Shown in pieces: positions 6,112 to 13,570 of a stretch of 13,596 bases of DNA (its first letter is position 1; each line of letters opens with the position of its first letter). The DNA is from an uncultured Bacilli bacterium. GTDB taxonomy: Bacteria > Bacillota_I > Bacilli_A > RF39 > UBA660. A model generated the notes under the pieces. The model was not told the origin of the DNA. It ran no database searches and saw nothing but the letters and a program-made list of their open reading frames with translations. The DNA is taken from NCBI GenBank assembly GCA_947589695.1, contig CANQBY010000014.1, positions 1 to 13,596 of the forward strand. Reading direction: 5' to 3'. A program made the position numbers and the translations under genes.

Positions 6112-7045
6112 TGGAGATGGTGCTGAAGTAATTTATGCACTACGAAACAGTGATACTTTATCTCGAAAAATAGCAGACGAATTTATTAAGTCTGGTCAAA
6201 ATGTTAGAAAATATTATCAAAGAAGATTACCTAGTGATTCAAGTAAAGATTATTATTATATGCTTAGAAATACTCCTAATAATGAATCTATTATTGTAGA
6301 ATATGGTTTTGCTGATTCAACTGGTGATGATGTCAACCAAATAAAAAATAATTGGCAAAATTTAGCGGAGGCAGTAGTAAGAGCGCTTGCTAATTATATA
6401 GGAGTTTCTTATTCTCCACCTTTAGGTTCTTCAAGTAATTATTACATAGTAAAAAAGGGAGATACTTTATATAGTATTGCAAGAGAATATGGAGTTACAG
6501 TTAATGAAATAAAAAGTTTAAATAATCTTACTAGTAATAATTTAACGATAGGTATGAGTTTACTCATCCCTGATAATAATGACCAAATTGAAGGCGAAGA
6601 ATATTATATTGTAAAGTCAGGAGATACTTTATATAAAATTGCTGCCTTATATGATATGACCGTTAATGAACTTAAAGCTTTGAATAATTTAACTTCTAAT
6701 ACTTTAAAGGTTGGGCAAAAATTAAAAGTAATAAGTACACCAACTACAGGAATTAATACATACATAGTAAAAAAAGGTGATTCATTGTATAGTATTGCTA
6801 AACAATTTGGAATTACAGTAGACGAATTAAAACAAGCTAATAATAAAACTTCAAATTTGCTTACTATTGGTGAAGAATTAAATATTCCTGATAATAATTT
6901 TAATGAAGGAAGAATACATATAGTGCAAAAGGGAGATACTTTATATAGTATAGCAAGACTTTATAATACAACAGTAAATGAAATAATGAGACTTAATGAT
7001 TTGGCTAATACAGTTTTAACGGTGGGAATGCAACTTAATGTTTAA
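6101..7045 (+). pseudogene. 3' fragment of LysM N-acetylmuramoyl-L-alanine amidase, truncated by element insertion
   Basis: The frame from 6101 reads as the C-terminal part of an Amidase_3 domain (GGDGAEVIYALRNS, then VRKYYQRRLPSDSSKDYYY, then the IIVEYGF segment that carries the last conserved glutamate), up to about 6415. Four LysM peptidoglycan-binding repeats follow. The N-terminal half, with the first zinc ligands (His and Glu of the GHGG...E motif), is absent: upstream is an in-frame TGA at 6098 and the attachment motif. The first in-frame ATG is at 6260, so any product would be a catalytically dead LysM protein. No clear ribosome binding site precedes 6260. The other half should lie left of the inserted element. 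The call of disruption is firm; the family is firm. Confidence 0.88.
6440..7042 (+). repeat. Four tandem LysM repeats
   Basis: Units lie at about 6440-6571, 6602-6730, 6758-6889 and 6914-7042. Each begins with a YIVKKGDTLYSIA-like block and ends with a LTIGMxLxIP-like block (about 43 residues). Linkers are short and rich in Asn, Asp, Thr or Gly. DNA similarity is high around the GGAGATACTTTATATAGTAT-type stretch, which could support recombination between units. Confidence 0.9.
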
Positions 7046-7061
7046 AAAATAGTTATTTTGT

Positions 7062-7090
7062 TTGGAAATGTTTAAGGTTTATGATATACT
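7062..7090 (+). promoter_or_regulatory. Promoter of the dUTPase gene
   Basis: TTGGAA (7062-7067), a 17-nt spacer and TATACT (7085-7090) preceded by TG (7082-7083) form an extended -10 sigma-A type promoter. GGAGG at 7097-7101 is 8 nt before the ATG at 7110. It frees dUTPase expression from the disrupted gene upstream. Confidence 0.7.
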
Positions 7091-7109
7091 ATTGATGGAG
7101 GATTAAGAT

Positions 7110-7553
7110 ATGGAAAATTTGTTGAATATAAAAAAATTAGATGAAAAGGCTAAAATACCAGTATATGGAACAGAAGAGGCAGCAGGTTTTGATTTGTATG
7201 GGATTAATGAAGAAGAAGTAACTATAAAAGCTCATGAGACGGTATTAATTAAAACAGGTTTAGGAATGGAAATACCTAAAGGTTATGCAGGATTAATTTT
7301 TGCTAGAAGTGGTTTAGCAACTAAAAAAGGTTTAGCTCCCGCTAATTGTGTTGGAATTGTTGATGCAGATTATCGGGGAGAGGTCATGGTTGCACTTCAT
7401 AATCATACAAATGAAGATAAAACTATTGAACCTTTTGAGAGAATTGCTCAAATGGTTATTATGCCTTATTTAAAAGTTAATTTTCAAGAAGTTCAAGAGT
7501 TAACTGATACTAAAAGAGGCAATAATGGTTTTGGTTCAACTGGTAAGAATTAG
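7110..7553 (+). CDS. dut: dUTP diphosphatase (trimeric dUTPase)
   Basis: This enzyme hydrolyses dUTP to dUMP and pyrophosphate, keeping uracil out of DNA and supplying dUMP for thymidylate synthesis. All five trimeric dUTPase motifs are present in 147 residues: AGFDLY (25-30), ARSGLA (65-70), GIVDADYRGE (82-91, with the uridine-binding Asp and Tyr), ERIAQMV (110-116) and the Gly-rich tail RGNNGFGSTG (136-145) that closes over the phosphates. Length is usual for the family. The gene is monocistronic, with its own extended -10 promoter and a terminator at 7566-7594. Phages also carry dut, but here it lies on the chromosomal side of the element border. Confidence 0.96.
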   Translation: MENLLNIKKLDEKAKIPVYGTEEAAGFDLYGINEEEVTIKAHETVLIKTGLGMEIPKGYAGLIFARSGLATKKGLAPANCVGIVDADYRGEVMVALHNHTNEDKTIEPFERIAQMVIMPYLKVNFQEVQELTDTKRGNNGFGSTGKN

Positions 7554-7565
7554 TAAATAAAAAAT

Positions 7566-7594
7566 CTTGTTTCTTAAAGGGAGCAAGTTTTTTT
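7566..7594 (+). terminator. Intrinsic terminator of dut
   Basis: CTTGTTTC (7566-7573) pairs with GGAGCAAG at 7580-7587 (8 bp, two G-U pairs), with a 6-nt loop, followed by seven T (7588-7594). It starts 12 nt after the dut stop codon. Confidence 0.75.
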
Positions 7595-7689
7595 ATGATT
7601 ATATTATAATTAAATTTAGTGATTTTATTAGTAATGTAGTAATATAAATTATAGTTTTTTTAAATTTATATTATGAAATATATTTGAAT

Positions 7690-7771
7690 TTGATTATTAA
7701 AGAAAAAAGAAAATAATAAAGAAAGTAATAAAGAAAATAAAATAATAAGAAAATAATAAGGAAAATAAAAA
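7690..7771. repeat. A/G-rich low-complexity tract
   Basis: About 80 bp is composed almost only of A and G with spaced T, built on loose repeats of GAAAATAATAA(A/G). It has no open frame of interest and lies between the dut terminator and the nagZ hairpin. The 7554-7841 gap otherwise holds only those two terminators and AT-rich filler. Slippage could make its length variable between strains. Confidence 0.5.
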
Positions 7772-7836
7772 GTAAGTTAGTTTTATCGTTAAGTTATTAA
7801 TGTATTTTAATTTAACTTTAATTTCTAACTTACTTT
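7769..7836 (-). terminator. Long hairpin at convergent dut / nagZ ends
   Basis: AAAGTAAGTTAG (7769-7780) is the exact reverse complement of CTAACTTACTTT (7825-7836). Inside the 44-nt loop a second dyad, AAGTTA (7791-7796) with TAACTT (7813-7818), extends the fold. Read on the minus strand, the stem lies just after the nagZ stop codon and is followed by TTTTTATTTT, fitting a nagZ-operon terminator. On the + strand T-rich sequence also follows, so it may act both ways. Confidence 0.68.
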
Positions 7837-7841
7837 ATTTT

Positions 7842-8996
7842 TTAGATTAGGTTGTATTTTTCTTTAAGTTGTAATATTTTTAAGACTGAATTATTTATTT
7901 GTTCTTCAGTTATTTTGTTTTCGGTAATTAATTTTTTTATTGTTTTAACCGTATTTATTGGATTTTCAGGCATTAATAGGATATCAATACCAGCATTGAT
8001 TGCTAGTTCATATATTTCTTCAGTAGTATAATATTTGGTTAGAGCTTTCATATTTAGGGCATCACTAATGATTACATTTTCATATCCGAGTTCATTTTTT
8101 AAAATATCTGTTACAATTGTTTTAGATAAAGAGGCAGGAGTATAATCGCCAGTTATTAGGGGTAAAGCCAGATGCCCTATCATGATAATTTGAGCATTGT
8201 TTGCAATAGCATTCTTAAATGGTATAAGGTCAGTTTTCAGTAGTTCTTCTTTGGTTTTATTAATAATTGGTAAATCAATGTGAGAATCAGTAGTAGTACT
8301 ACCATGACCAGGGAAGTGTTTATATACAGGAATAATACTGTTATCACTTAAACCTTTTGCTAAAGCCCTAGTCATACGAGCGACTAAGTAAGGGTCAGAG
8401 CCAAAACTTCTAGTTCCAATAACTTTATTAGTATCTTCGGTTAAAACATCGGAGACAGGAGCAAAATCAATATTTAGTCCAAAATCATTTAGAATGTTAG
8501 CTAATTGGGTGCCTACTTGATATGCTTCTTCTTCATTATTAGTAGCACCAATACTAGCCATATCAGGAATTAAATCATATTTGTATCCTGTAATATTTTT
8601 TAATCTATCAACTTTGCCACCTTCTTCATCAATTCCTAAAAAGATAGGAATTTTTGAGTGTTCTTTTATGTCTTTAATAAAACTTAGGGATTTAGAATAA
8701 TTTTTTAGATTTTCGGAAAAGAGAATAAATCCACCCGGTTGGACTGTAGTTAAAATGTTAGTTAAGTTAGTATTTAGTGTATCACTATCTTCATAAGAAA
8801 TAAAGAGCATTTGACCTATTTTTTCATCAAGTGTTAATGTTTCAAGAAGTTTTTCAGCTTTATTTTTGACAGCTTGATAGGGAGGATTAGGATCTAATTC
8901 ATTATTATAATCAGGTGTTTTTTCGTGATTTAAGTAATAAACGGTTGGAATTATACCAACCAGCATTAAACATAAGAGACCAGATATTTTTTTCAT
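7842..8996 (-). CDS. nagZ: Beta-N-acetylhexosaminidase, GH3 family (NagZ-like)
   Basis: This enzyme removes non-reducing N-acetylglucosamine from peptidoglycan fragments during wall turnover. Its 384 residues have an N-terminal hydrophobic segment (about 5-22) without a clear lipobox, suggesting export or membrane anchoring. The GH3 domain carries GIDEEGG (121-127), the NagZ signature KHFPGHG (226-232) with the D237/H239 acid-base dyad in TTTDSHIDLP, and the nucleophile D312 in VIISDALNMKAL. The (beta/alpha)8 barrel is complete and there is no second GH3 C-domain, as in single-domain NagZ. AAGGAG lies 5 nt before the ATG. It is last in the abi-htrA-nagZ operon, 37 nt after htrA, with a hairpin terminator just downstream. 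It pairs logically with the other wall hydrolases in the window. Confidence 0.93.
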   Translation of the reverse strand: MKKISGLLCLMLVGIIPTVYYLNHEKTPDYNNELDPNPPYQAVKNKAEKLLETLTLDEKIGQMLFISYEDSDTLNTNLTNILTTVQPGGFILFSENLKNYSKSLSFIKDIKEHSKIPIFLGIDEEGGKVDRLKNITGYKYDLIPDMASIGATNNEEEAYQVGTQLANILNDFGLNIDFAPVSDVLTEDTNKVIGTRSFGSDPYLVARMTRALAKGLSDNSIIPVYKHFPGHGSTTTDSHIDLPIINKTKEELLKTDLIPFKNAIANNAQIIMIGHLALPLITGDYTPASLSKTIVTDILKNELGYENVIISDALNMKALTKYYTTEEIYELAINAGIDILLMPENPINTVKTIKKLITENKITEEQINNSVLKILQLKEKYNLI

Positions 8997-9033
8997 GCTT
9001 TCTCCTTAATAAAAATTATTTTTTAGAAAAACA

Positions 9034-10146
9034 TTAGTTACCAGCAGTTAAGCGAATACGAAGATGTTTCGTTTCACTTCCTCTTTTTACAGTTACTTCC
9101 ATATCGTCACCAGCTTTATGTTTAAATAAGTAATAACGAAGGTAAGCAACAGATGGGATTTCATTATCATCAATTTCTATTATGATATCACCAGCTTCAA
9201 TACCACCTAGAGCTGCAGAACTTTTAGGTTCAATTTCTGTTACAAGGACACCTTGATTTACTTCAGCTTCTTCGATAAGATAGCGATATTCACGAGATTG
9301 ATAAGCAGCAGTGGTAACATCAAGCATATATATACCTAAGTATGGACGAGAAATTTTATTACCACTTATTAATTCTTCAGCTATATCTAAGGCATTTTCA
9401 ATTGGAATAGCAAAACCCATACCTTCGATTTTTTCACTGGCAAGTTTAATAGAGGTGATACCAATAACTTCGCCGTTTGAATTAGCAAGAGGTCCACCAG
9501 AGTTTCCAGAGTTAATCGCAGCATCTGTTTGAAGAGTGTTAACTACCATTGGAGTAGAGTTATTACCATCTGATAATTCAACTTCAACTAAACGATCTTT
9601 ACCAGATACTATACCTCTTGTAACACTCCAAGAATAAGCACTATCTAGGGGAGCACCAATTGCAAAAACAGTGTCACCAAGACGAGAATCTTCACTTTTA
9701 CCTAATTCGGCAACAGTTGTTACATCTTTTTTATCAACGGATAAAACTGCGATATCAGAATAGATATCATTACCAACTATTTTGGTTTTAACACGGTCAC
9801 CATCAGTGAATGTTGCATAGACGTCAGTTGCATTATTAATGACATGATTATTGGTTAAAATGTAAGCAGTATCGCCAGATATTTTATAAACAAAACCTGT
9901 TCCTTGAGCATAAGCTTCGTCTTTAACATAAGTGTTAATAACAATTACAGCATCATATAATTTTTCAACAGCATCGGCAATACCAGTATCGGTTATAGTA
10001 ACATCTTTTTTATATTTAGTTTCGACAGTACCGATTATGGTTGGAAAATAGTGGAATAAGGCATAAGTTGTACCAACTCCAAGAAAGAAGACAATAATTA
10101 ATATTATCCCATTTTTAAGTTTATTGTTAGATTTTTGTTCAGTCAT
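9034..10146 (-). CDS. htrA: HtrA/DegP-type serine protease with PDZ domain
   Basis: This is a membrane-anchored S1C protease for envelope protein quality control. From ATG at 10146 it has 370 residues: a short basic cytoplasmic start, one transmembrane helix (about 13-32), a chymotrypsin-like domain with catalytic H101 (TNNHV), D131 (YSDIAVL) and S216 (GNSGGPL), and one PDZ domain (about 268-370, with YLGI near the start). I chose ATG 10146 because AAGGA lies 9 nt upstream. An in-frame TTG at 10155 directly abuts that site and is unlikely to be the start. The stop codon of the preceding abi gene is 1 nt before the ATG, so translation is probably coupled. The single PDZ and N-terminal anchor are the usual Gram-positive form. 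No CssRS- or CtsR-like site is obvious. Confidence 0.95.
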   Translation of the reverse strand: MTEQKSNNKLKNGIILIIVFFLGVGTTYALFHYFPTIIGTVETKYKKDVTITDTGIADAVEKLYDAVIVINTYVKDEAYAQGTGFVYKISGDTAYILTNNHVINNATDVYATFTDGDRVKTKIVGNDIYSDIAVLSVDKKDVTTVAELGKSEDSRLGDTVFAIGAPLDSAYSWSVTRGIVSGKDRLVEVELSDGNNSTPMVVNTLQTDAAINSGNSGGPLANSNGEVIGITSIKLASEKIEGMGFAIPIENALDIAEELISGNKISRPYLGIYMLDVTTAAYQSREYRYLIEEAEVNQGVLVTEIEPKSSAALGGIEAGDIIIEIDDNEIPSVAYLRYYLFKHKAGDDMEVTVKRGSETKHLRIRLTAGN

Positions 10147-10147
10147 T

Positions 10148-11077
10148 TTAATCAATCCTTACTATTTCTTTATAATTTTTAGGGAACCCCATTTTATCTA
10201 AGACTTTATCTATACTTATACTATGCAAGCGACCACTTAAATAGTCTATTTCATAAGATATTTCATTTAGCATCATATGAAAATCATCTTTTCTTAATAA
10301 GCGTTTCAATATTATTATAAGGGAAAATAAATCGTTAATGCCATAAATATAGTCCCCATTTAATTTTGGTATTTGGAGGAGTTCATGGTATTTAGTTATT
10401 GGGATTTCTTTTTGGGTTCTATGTTCATAGCAAATATCTTCATGAGCACATAGATTACGATAATTAGCGATTATTGGTAAATATACGAGTAAAGATGCAA
10501 CATCAATATTAAAAATTTCAGCAATTTTTTCTTGGTCATCTGTTTTTAAAATAGTGTATAATTCACCAACGATACCAAATGATAAAACTTTAACAACTAT
10601 CCATAAGGGAATATAACCATAGTTACTTTGATAGTGACGTGTAGCACTATGTTCTTTGCCATTAATACTAATTTGTCTTTTTATTTTGTGTAATAAATCA
10701 TTTACTTGGCGAGTTCTTTTAGGATCGGTTGTAAAGTTACTAGGATTTAAGTATCTCTTTTCCTTGAAACCATATTTTTTAGATAATTCATATGAGATAA
10801 TACTTTTGATATTGTTTTCTAAAATCAAAATATTTTTAAATAAAATATTTCTTAATTGACGGTCGAAATAAAATAGAGCATATATTTCACGAAAGTTGGT
10901 GCCATCTATAAAACGACGGTCATTTAAGGATTTCATGAATAGATAACGATAACCATTTAAGAAGAAATAATTTTCTCTTAAAAGTATATCTTTAGCATAA
11001 GTATCATCATCGACTATGAGGTTCTTATTTCTTAAAATGGTAATTTGTTCATCTAAGGTTTTAAATATTTTTTCCAT
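10148..11077 (-). CDS. Abi_2 (AbiD/AbiF-like) HEPN-type abortive infection protein
   Basis: This 309-residue protein of the Abi_2 family starts with the typical LLRENYFFLNGYRYLF block (32-47), then FYFDRQLRNILFKNILILENNIK (about 69-91 in part) and a late RNLCAHE (207-213), an R-x4-H motif as found in HEPN ribonuclease folds. Abi_2 members AbiD and AbiF of lactococci block phage growth, probably through RNA cleavage; other members may have housekeeping roles. AGGTGA lies about 4 nt before the ATG. It is the first gene of an operon, with htrA starting 1 nt after its stop and nagZ following, driven by an extended -10 promoter at 11096. That placement with envelope genes is odd for a phage-defence gene. 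Family assignment is good; activity is inferred. Confidence 0.86.
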   Translation of the reverse strand: MEKIFKTLDEQITILRNKNLIVDDDTYAKDILLRENYFFLNGYRYLFMKSLNDRRFIDGTNFREIYALFYFDRQLRNILFKNILILENNIKSIISYELSKKYGFKEKRYLNPSNFTTDPKRTRQVNDLLHKIKRQISINGKEHSATRHYQSNYGYIPLWIVVKVLSFGIVGELYTILKTDDQEKIAEIFNIDVASLLVYLPIIANYRNLCAHEDICYEHRTQKEIPITKYHELLQIPKLNGDYIYGINDLFSLIIILKRLLRKDDFHMMLNEISYEIDYLSGRLHSISIDKVLDKMGFPKNYKEIVRID

Positions 11078-11095
11078 AACTTCACCTATTTAAAC

Positions 11096-11104
11096 ATTAT
11101 ACCA
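11096..11104 (-). promoter_or_regulatory. Extended -10 promoter of abi-htrA-nagZ
   Basis: On the minus strand, TGGTATAAT lies about 20 nt upstream of the abi start codon: TATAAT is at 11101-11096, preceded by TGG. No good -35 is present at 16-18 nt, so the extended -10 is likely to carry recognition. It is divergent from the phospholipase promoter about 75 bp away. Confidence 0.62.
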
Positions 11105-11173
11105 CAAAGAACAATTTTATTGTATAAAAATAATATGATTTATATGTTATTTTTTTGTGAAAATTTAGTGAAC

Positions 11174-11202
11174 TTGAAAAATATAGGGATATTTGTTATA
11201 AT
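11174..11202 (+). promoter_or_regulatory. Promoter of the phospholipase C-like gene
   Basis: TTGAAA (11174-11179), a 17-nt spacer and TATAAT (11197-11202) with TG at 11194-11195 form a near-consensus vegetative promoter, the strongest in the window by eye. The start codon follows 22 nt later. Confidence 0.8.
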
Positions 11203-11224
11203 ATAGCTCTAAGAGGTGGAAGGT

Positions 11225-12178
11225 ATGCCCGCGACTTATACGCATCATGCTTTTACAAAAGATGTTTATAAAGTGTTAGATAAAAGTGTTAAAGAAAAAC
11301 TTAGTAAGAGTGAAGACTTATTTAATTTATTTGGTAAAAGTTTTGATGTGTTATTTTTTTCAAGAGAGAAGTTAGGTCATTTTGCTCATAAAAATCATGT
11401 TAATTTATATTTTCAGAATATTATGAGATATATTAAAGATAATGATTTAATTAATAATGGGGATGTTCTGGCTTATTTATATGGATCTGTGTGTCATTAT
11501 GTACTTGATTCTACTATTCATCCTTATGTGTATTTTAAAGCTGGAAGATATTATCAAAATAATAAAGAAACATGGAAATATAAGGGAAGACATACTTATG
11601 TTGAATATATGATTGATGCTTATATGTATAAAGAGAAAAATGAAAAATCAATTGTTAGAGCTAAACTTAGTAAAGAAATGTTTCCGACAGTAGAGTTTGA
11701 TAAAAATTTGCGAAAGACTATTGATTATGCTTATATGAATACTTTTTGTGCAAGTGGGGTAAGTGAAGAAATAATAAAAGGGTATCGAAATTATAGGTTT
11801 ATAATGAAACATATTATGGAATCACATTTTGGGATAAAGGATTTTTTATATAGATTAATTGATAAATTAGGTATAGTTAAAAAATGGGTACTTAAGAATT
11901 ATTCTTATTATATTAAAGAAATAGATGAGAGTGTTTTAAATTTAGAGCATAATAAATGGTTTTATCCGGTAGATAAAAAGGTTAGTTTTCATTATTCAGT
12001 AAATGATTTATATGATTTATGTATTGAAAGAGCTAGAACTTTGATTAATAATATTGATGAGGCTTTAAATGGTGATGAAAAAATGGTTAAAGAAGTTTTA
12101 AAAGATATTGGAGATTTAAGTTATACTACAGGTAAAAAATGGGATAAAGAATTTAAAAATTGGGAGTATGAGTTTTAG
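11225..12178 (+). CDS. Zinc-dependent phospholipase C family protein
   Basis: This 317-residue protein has the metal-ligand pattern of the Zn-dependent phospholipase C fold: the N-terminal H7/H8 (MPATYTHHAF), H52, H55 and H58 in GHFAHKNH, H91, D95 and H99 in CHYVLDSTIHP, and H123/E127 in GRHTYVEY. No signal peptide is visible, so unlike the secreted clostridial toxins it is probably cytosolic. Such short members are widespread in low-GC Gram-positives with unknown substrate. I chose ATG 11225 because GAGGTGG (11213-11219) is 5 nt upstream; an in-frame GTG at 11216 lies inside that site. The stop codon overlaps the stop of the convergent cwlD-like gene, leaving no room for a terminator between them. 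The fold call is good; lipase activity is unproven. Confidence 0.82.
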   Translation: MPATYTHHAFTKDVYKVLDKSVKEKLSKSEDLFNLFGKSFDVLFFSREKLGHFAHKNHVNLYFQNIMRYIKDNDLINNGDVLAYLYGSVCHYVLDSTIHPYVYFKAGRYYQNNKETWKYKGRHTYVEYMIDAYMYKEKNEKSIVRAKLSKEMFPTVEFDKNLRKTIDYAYMNTFCASGVSEEIIKGYRNYRFIMKHIMESHFGIKDFLYRLIDKLGIVKKWVLKNYSYYIKEIDESVLNLEHNKWFYPVDKKVSFHYSVNDLYDLCIERARTLINNIDEALNGDEKMVKEVLKDIGDLSYTTGKKWDKEFKNWEYEF

Positions 12179-12822
12179 TAATAGTTTATTAGAGCATCTT
12201 TTATGAGGGATGCTATTTTTTGTTGGTAAGATGAAGTAATTAGTTTGGATTTTTCATTGGGGTTAGAGAGAAAACCACATTCAATTAAAATACCGGGGAT
12301 AGTTAGTTTGGAATACATATAGGTTTTATTGGGAATGGGTTTAGCTTCTCTATTTTCTTTTAGACCTTTATTTAGAGTTTCTTGAAATACTAATGCAATA
12401 TCTTTGTTGGTATCATTGCTATAAAAGACTTGGGCACCATGGTATTTGGAGTTTTCAAGATAGTTTAAATGAAGGGAGAGATACATATCGCCTTTACTGT
12501 TATTGATTAGTTTGATACGATTGTCAAAATCACTTTTTTTGCGATAGGTTGCATCAGGAGAAGATAGATCATAGTCACCAGTCCTAGTTAATATTACAGA
12601 GGCACCATTTTTTACGAGTTCTATTTCAAGTTTTTTACCAATGGCTAGATTTATATCTTTTTCATATATATTATCACTGGTAGTGCCGGGATCAGTTCCA
12701 CCGTGACCAATATCGATAATAATTAGTTTACCACTTAAGGGAAGAAGAGCAAAAACATTGAAGTTGATAAGTATGGTTGTTATCAACAATATTGTTAGAA
12801 GTATTATTTTTATTTTTTTCAT
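12175..12822 (-). CDS. cwlD: N-acetylmuramoyl-L-alanine amidase, CwlD-like
   Basis: This is a zinc amidase that cleaves the bond between MurNAc and L-alanine. In spore formers CwlD makes muramic lactam in cortex peptidoglycan. The 215 residues include a signal anchor (about 4-25) and one Amidase_3 domain with H40 (IDIGHGGTDPG), E54 (YEKDINL), H118 (SLHLNY) and the final E181 (ILIECGFLSN). It has no binding repeats; length and layout fit CwlD. This copy is complete, unlike the LysM amidase fragment at 6101. The ribosome binding site is weak (AAAAGAA about 10 nt upstream). The 3' end overlaps the stop of the convergent phospholipase-like gene by 4 bp. CwlD versus another small Amidase_3 protein is a judgement from size and anchor. 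Confidence 0.84.
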   Translation of the reverse strand: MKKIKIILLTILLITTILINFNVFALLPLSGKLIIIDIGHGGTDPGTTSDNIYEKDINLAIGKKLEIELVKNGASVILTRTGDYDLSSPDATYRKKSDFDNRIKLINNSKGDMYLSLHLNYLENSKYHGAQVFYSNDTNKDIALVFQETLNKGLKENREAKPIPNKTYMYSKLTIPGILIECGFLSNPNEKSKLITSSYQQKIASLIKDALINYY

Positions 12823-13259
12823 AGTAATATATATTCTTTTAAGATTAAAAGTAATACTATTTTTTGGGTTGCTTTTTTGAATTATTGAATTAAATTAAGA
12901 ATCAGGTTTTGATTTAAAAATGGTTTTTAGATATTAAATAGATTATATTTAAAAATGATAAATTTAGATTTATAAAATTGGTAAAAAATTTTTTTTTAGA
13001 ATATTTTTTTAAAATTTTAGTTGTTTTTTAATTAATTAAATCTCAATTTGTGATTATTAAAGTGTAAATTTTGAAATGTTTTAAAGTTGTTGAATCAATC
13101 TAAAGTGTACAATTGAGTGCATATGTTTTAAAGTAGACTTTTCAGGTTTAAAAATGTGTTGTTTCTCATATAAAAATGTGTTAAAATTATAAAGGATATA
13201 ATTATATTATATATAACATTGGTGATTTTTGATATAAATTAGAAGAAAGGAAATTATAA
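12823..13259. other. 437-bp AT-rich intergenic region with short direct repeats
   Basis: No credible gene is seen on either strand. It should hold the minus-strand cwlD promoter (no convincing pair of boxes) and the + strand promoter of the XRE gene. The stretch 13058-13182 carries three pairs of short direct repeats: TAAAGTGTA (13058, 13101), TGTTTTAAAGT (13077, 13124) and AAAAATGTGTT (13150, 13172). They could be regulator half-sites upstream of the small HTH gene. Confidence 0.5.
13197..13202 (+). promoter_or_regulatory. Candidate -10 of the XRE gene
   Basis: TATAAT lies at 13197-13202 in a TA-rich stretch, 57 nt before the ATG. No clear -35 is present. Other TATA-like hexamers nearby (to 13214) make the exact site uncertain. 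Confidence 0.35.
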
Positions 13260-13523
13260 ATGTTATATGTAAAAGAAACGAGAGGCGATATTTTTAAAAT
13301 AATTGGGGCTAATGTAAGGTATTATAGAGGTTTATATAATTTAAATAATCCAAAGAAAAGAATTAGTCAAGCTAAACTTGCTCAAATGTGTAATGTTTCA
13401 ACGGGATTAATTGGTTCTTTGGAGACTGGTAAAGTGTTAGGGATAAGTATTCCGGTGTTATATAATATTTCCCAAATACTGGGAGTTAGTATCGATAAAT
13501 TTTTTGAAAATAGGGACTCTTAA
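13260..13523 (+). CDS. Small XRE-family HTH transcriptional regulator
   Basis: This 87-residue protein is almost entirely one Cro/CI-type helix-turn-helix domain. The helix pair lies at about 35-57 (ISQAKLAQMCNVSTGLIGSL), preceded by IGANVRYYRGLYNL and followed by the helix ISIPVLYNISQILGVSIDKFF typical of XRE domains. There is no ligand or dimerisation domain. A GAAAGG ribosome binding site (13245-13250) is 9 nt before the ATG. The insert LNNPKKR between helices 1 and 2 is a little longer than usual. Its targets are unknown; the direct repeats at 13058-13182 just upstream could be autoregulatory sites. The gene ends at a strong terminator, so it is monocistronic. Confidence 0.88.
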   Translation: MLYVKETRGDIFKIIGANVRYYRGLYNLNNPKKRISQAKLAQMCNVSTGLIGSLETGKVLGISIPVLYNISQILGVSIDKFFENRDS

Positions 13524-13570
13524 AGGGGCTGTAATGAAATGAAATAATTTCATTCAGTCCTTTTTCTTTT
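13522..13570 (+). terminator. Strong intrinsic terminator after the XRE gene
   Basis: AAAGG-GG-CTG-T-AATGAAAT pairs with ATTTCATT-CAG-T-CCTTT around a short loop (GAAATA), with one small internal loop and one bulge, followed by TTTTTCTTTT. It begins within the stop codon of the XRE gene. The remaining 26 bases hold nothing I can identify. Confidence 0.82.

Noticed and set aside
6111..6125. AGGTGGAG followed by ATGGTGCTGAAGTAA as a tiny gene
   Set aside because: Four codons only, out of frame with the amidase; a by-product of conserved Gly-rich coding sequence.
6440..7042. LysM repeats considered as a CRISPR-like array
   Set aside because: The periodicity is about 130-160 bp, diverged and in frame; they are protein repeats.
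9311..9532. 73-codon + strand frame opposite htrA
   Set aside because: Antisense to the conserved catalytic serine region of htrA; no independent signal.
10656..10859. 67-codon + strand frame opposite the abi gene
   Set aside because: Shadow of the Abi_2 coding region.
12840..12880. Possible hairpin AAAAGTAAT / GTTGCTTTT with a T run
   Set aside because: Several weak pairs, and no + strand gene upstream that would need a terminator.
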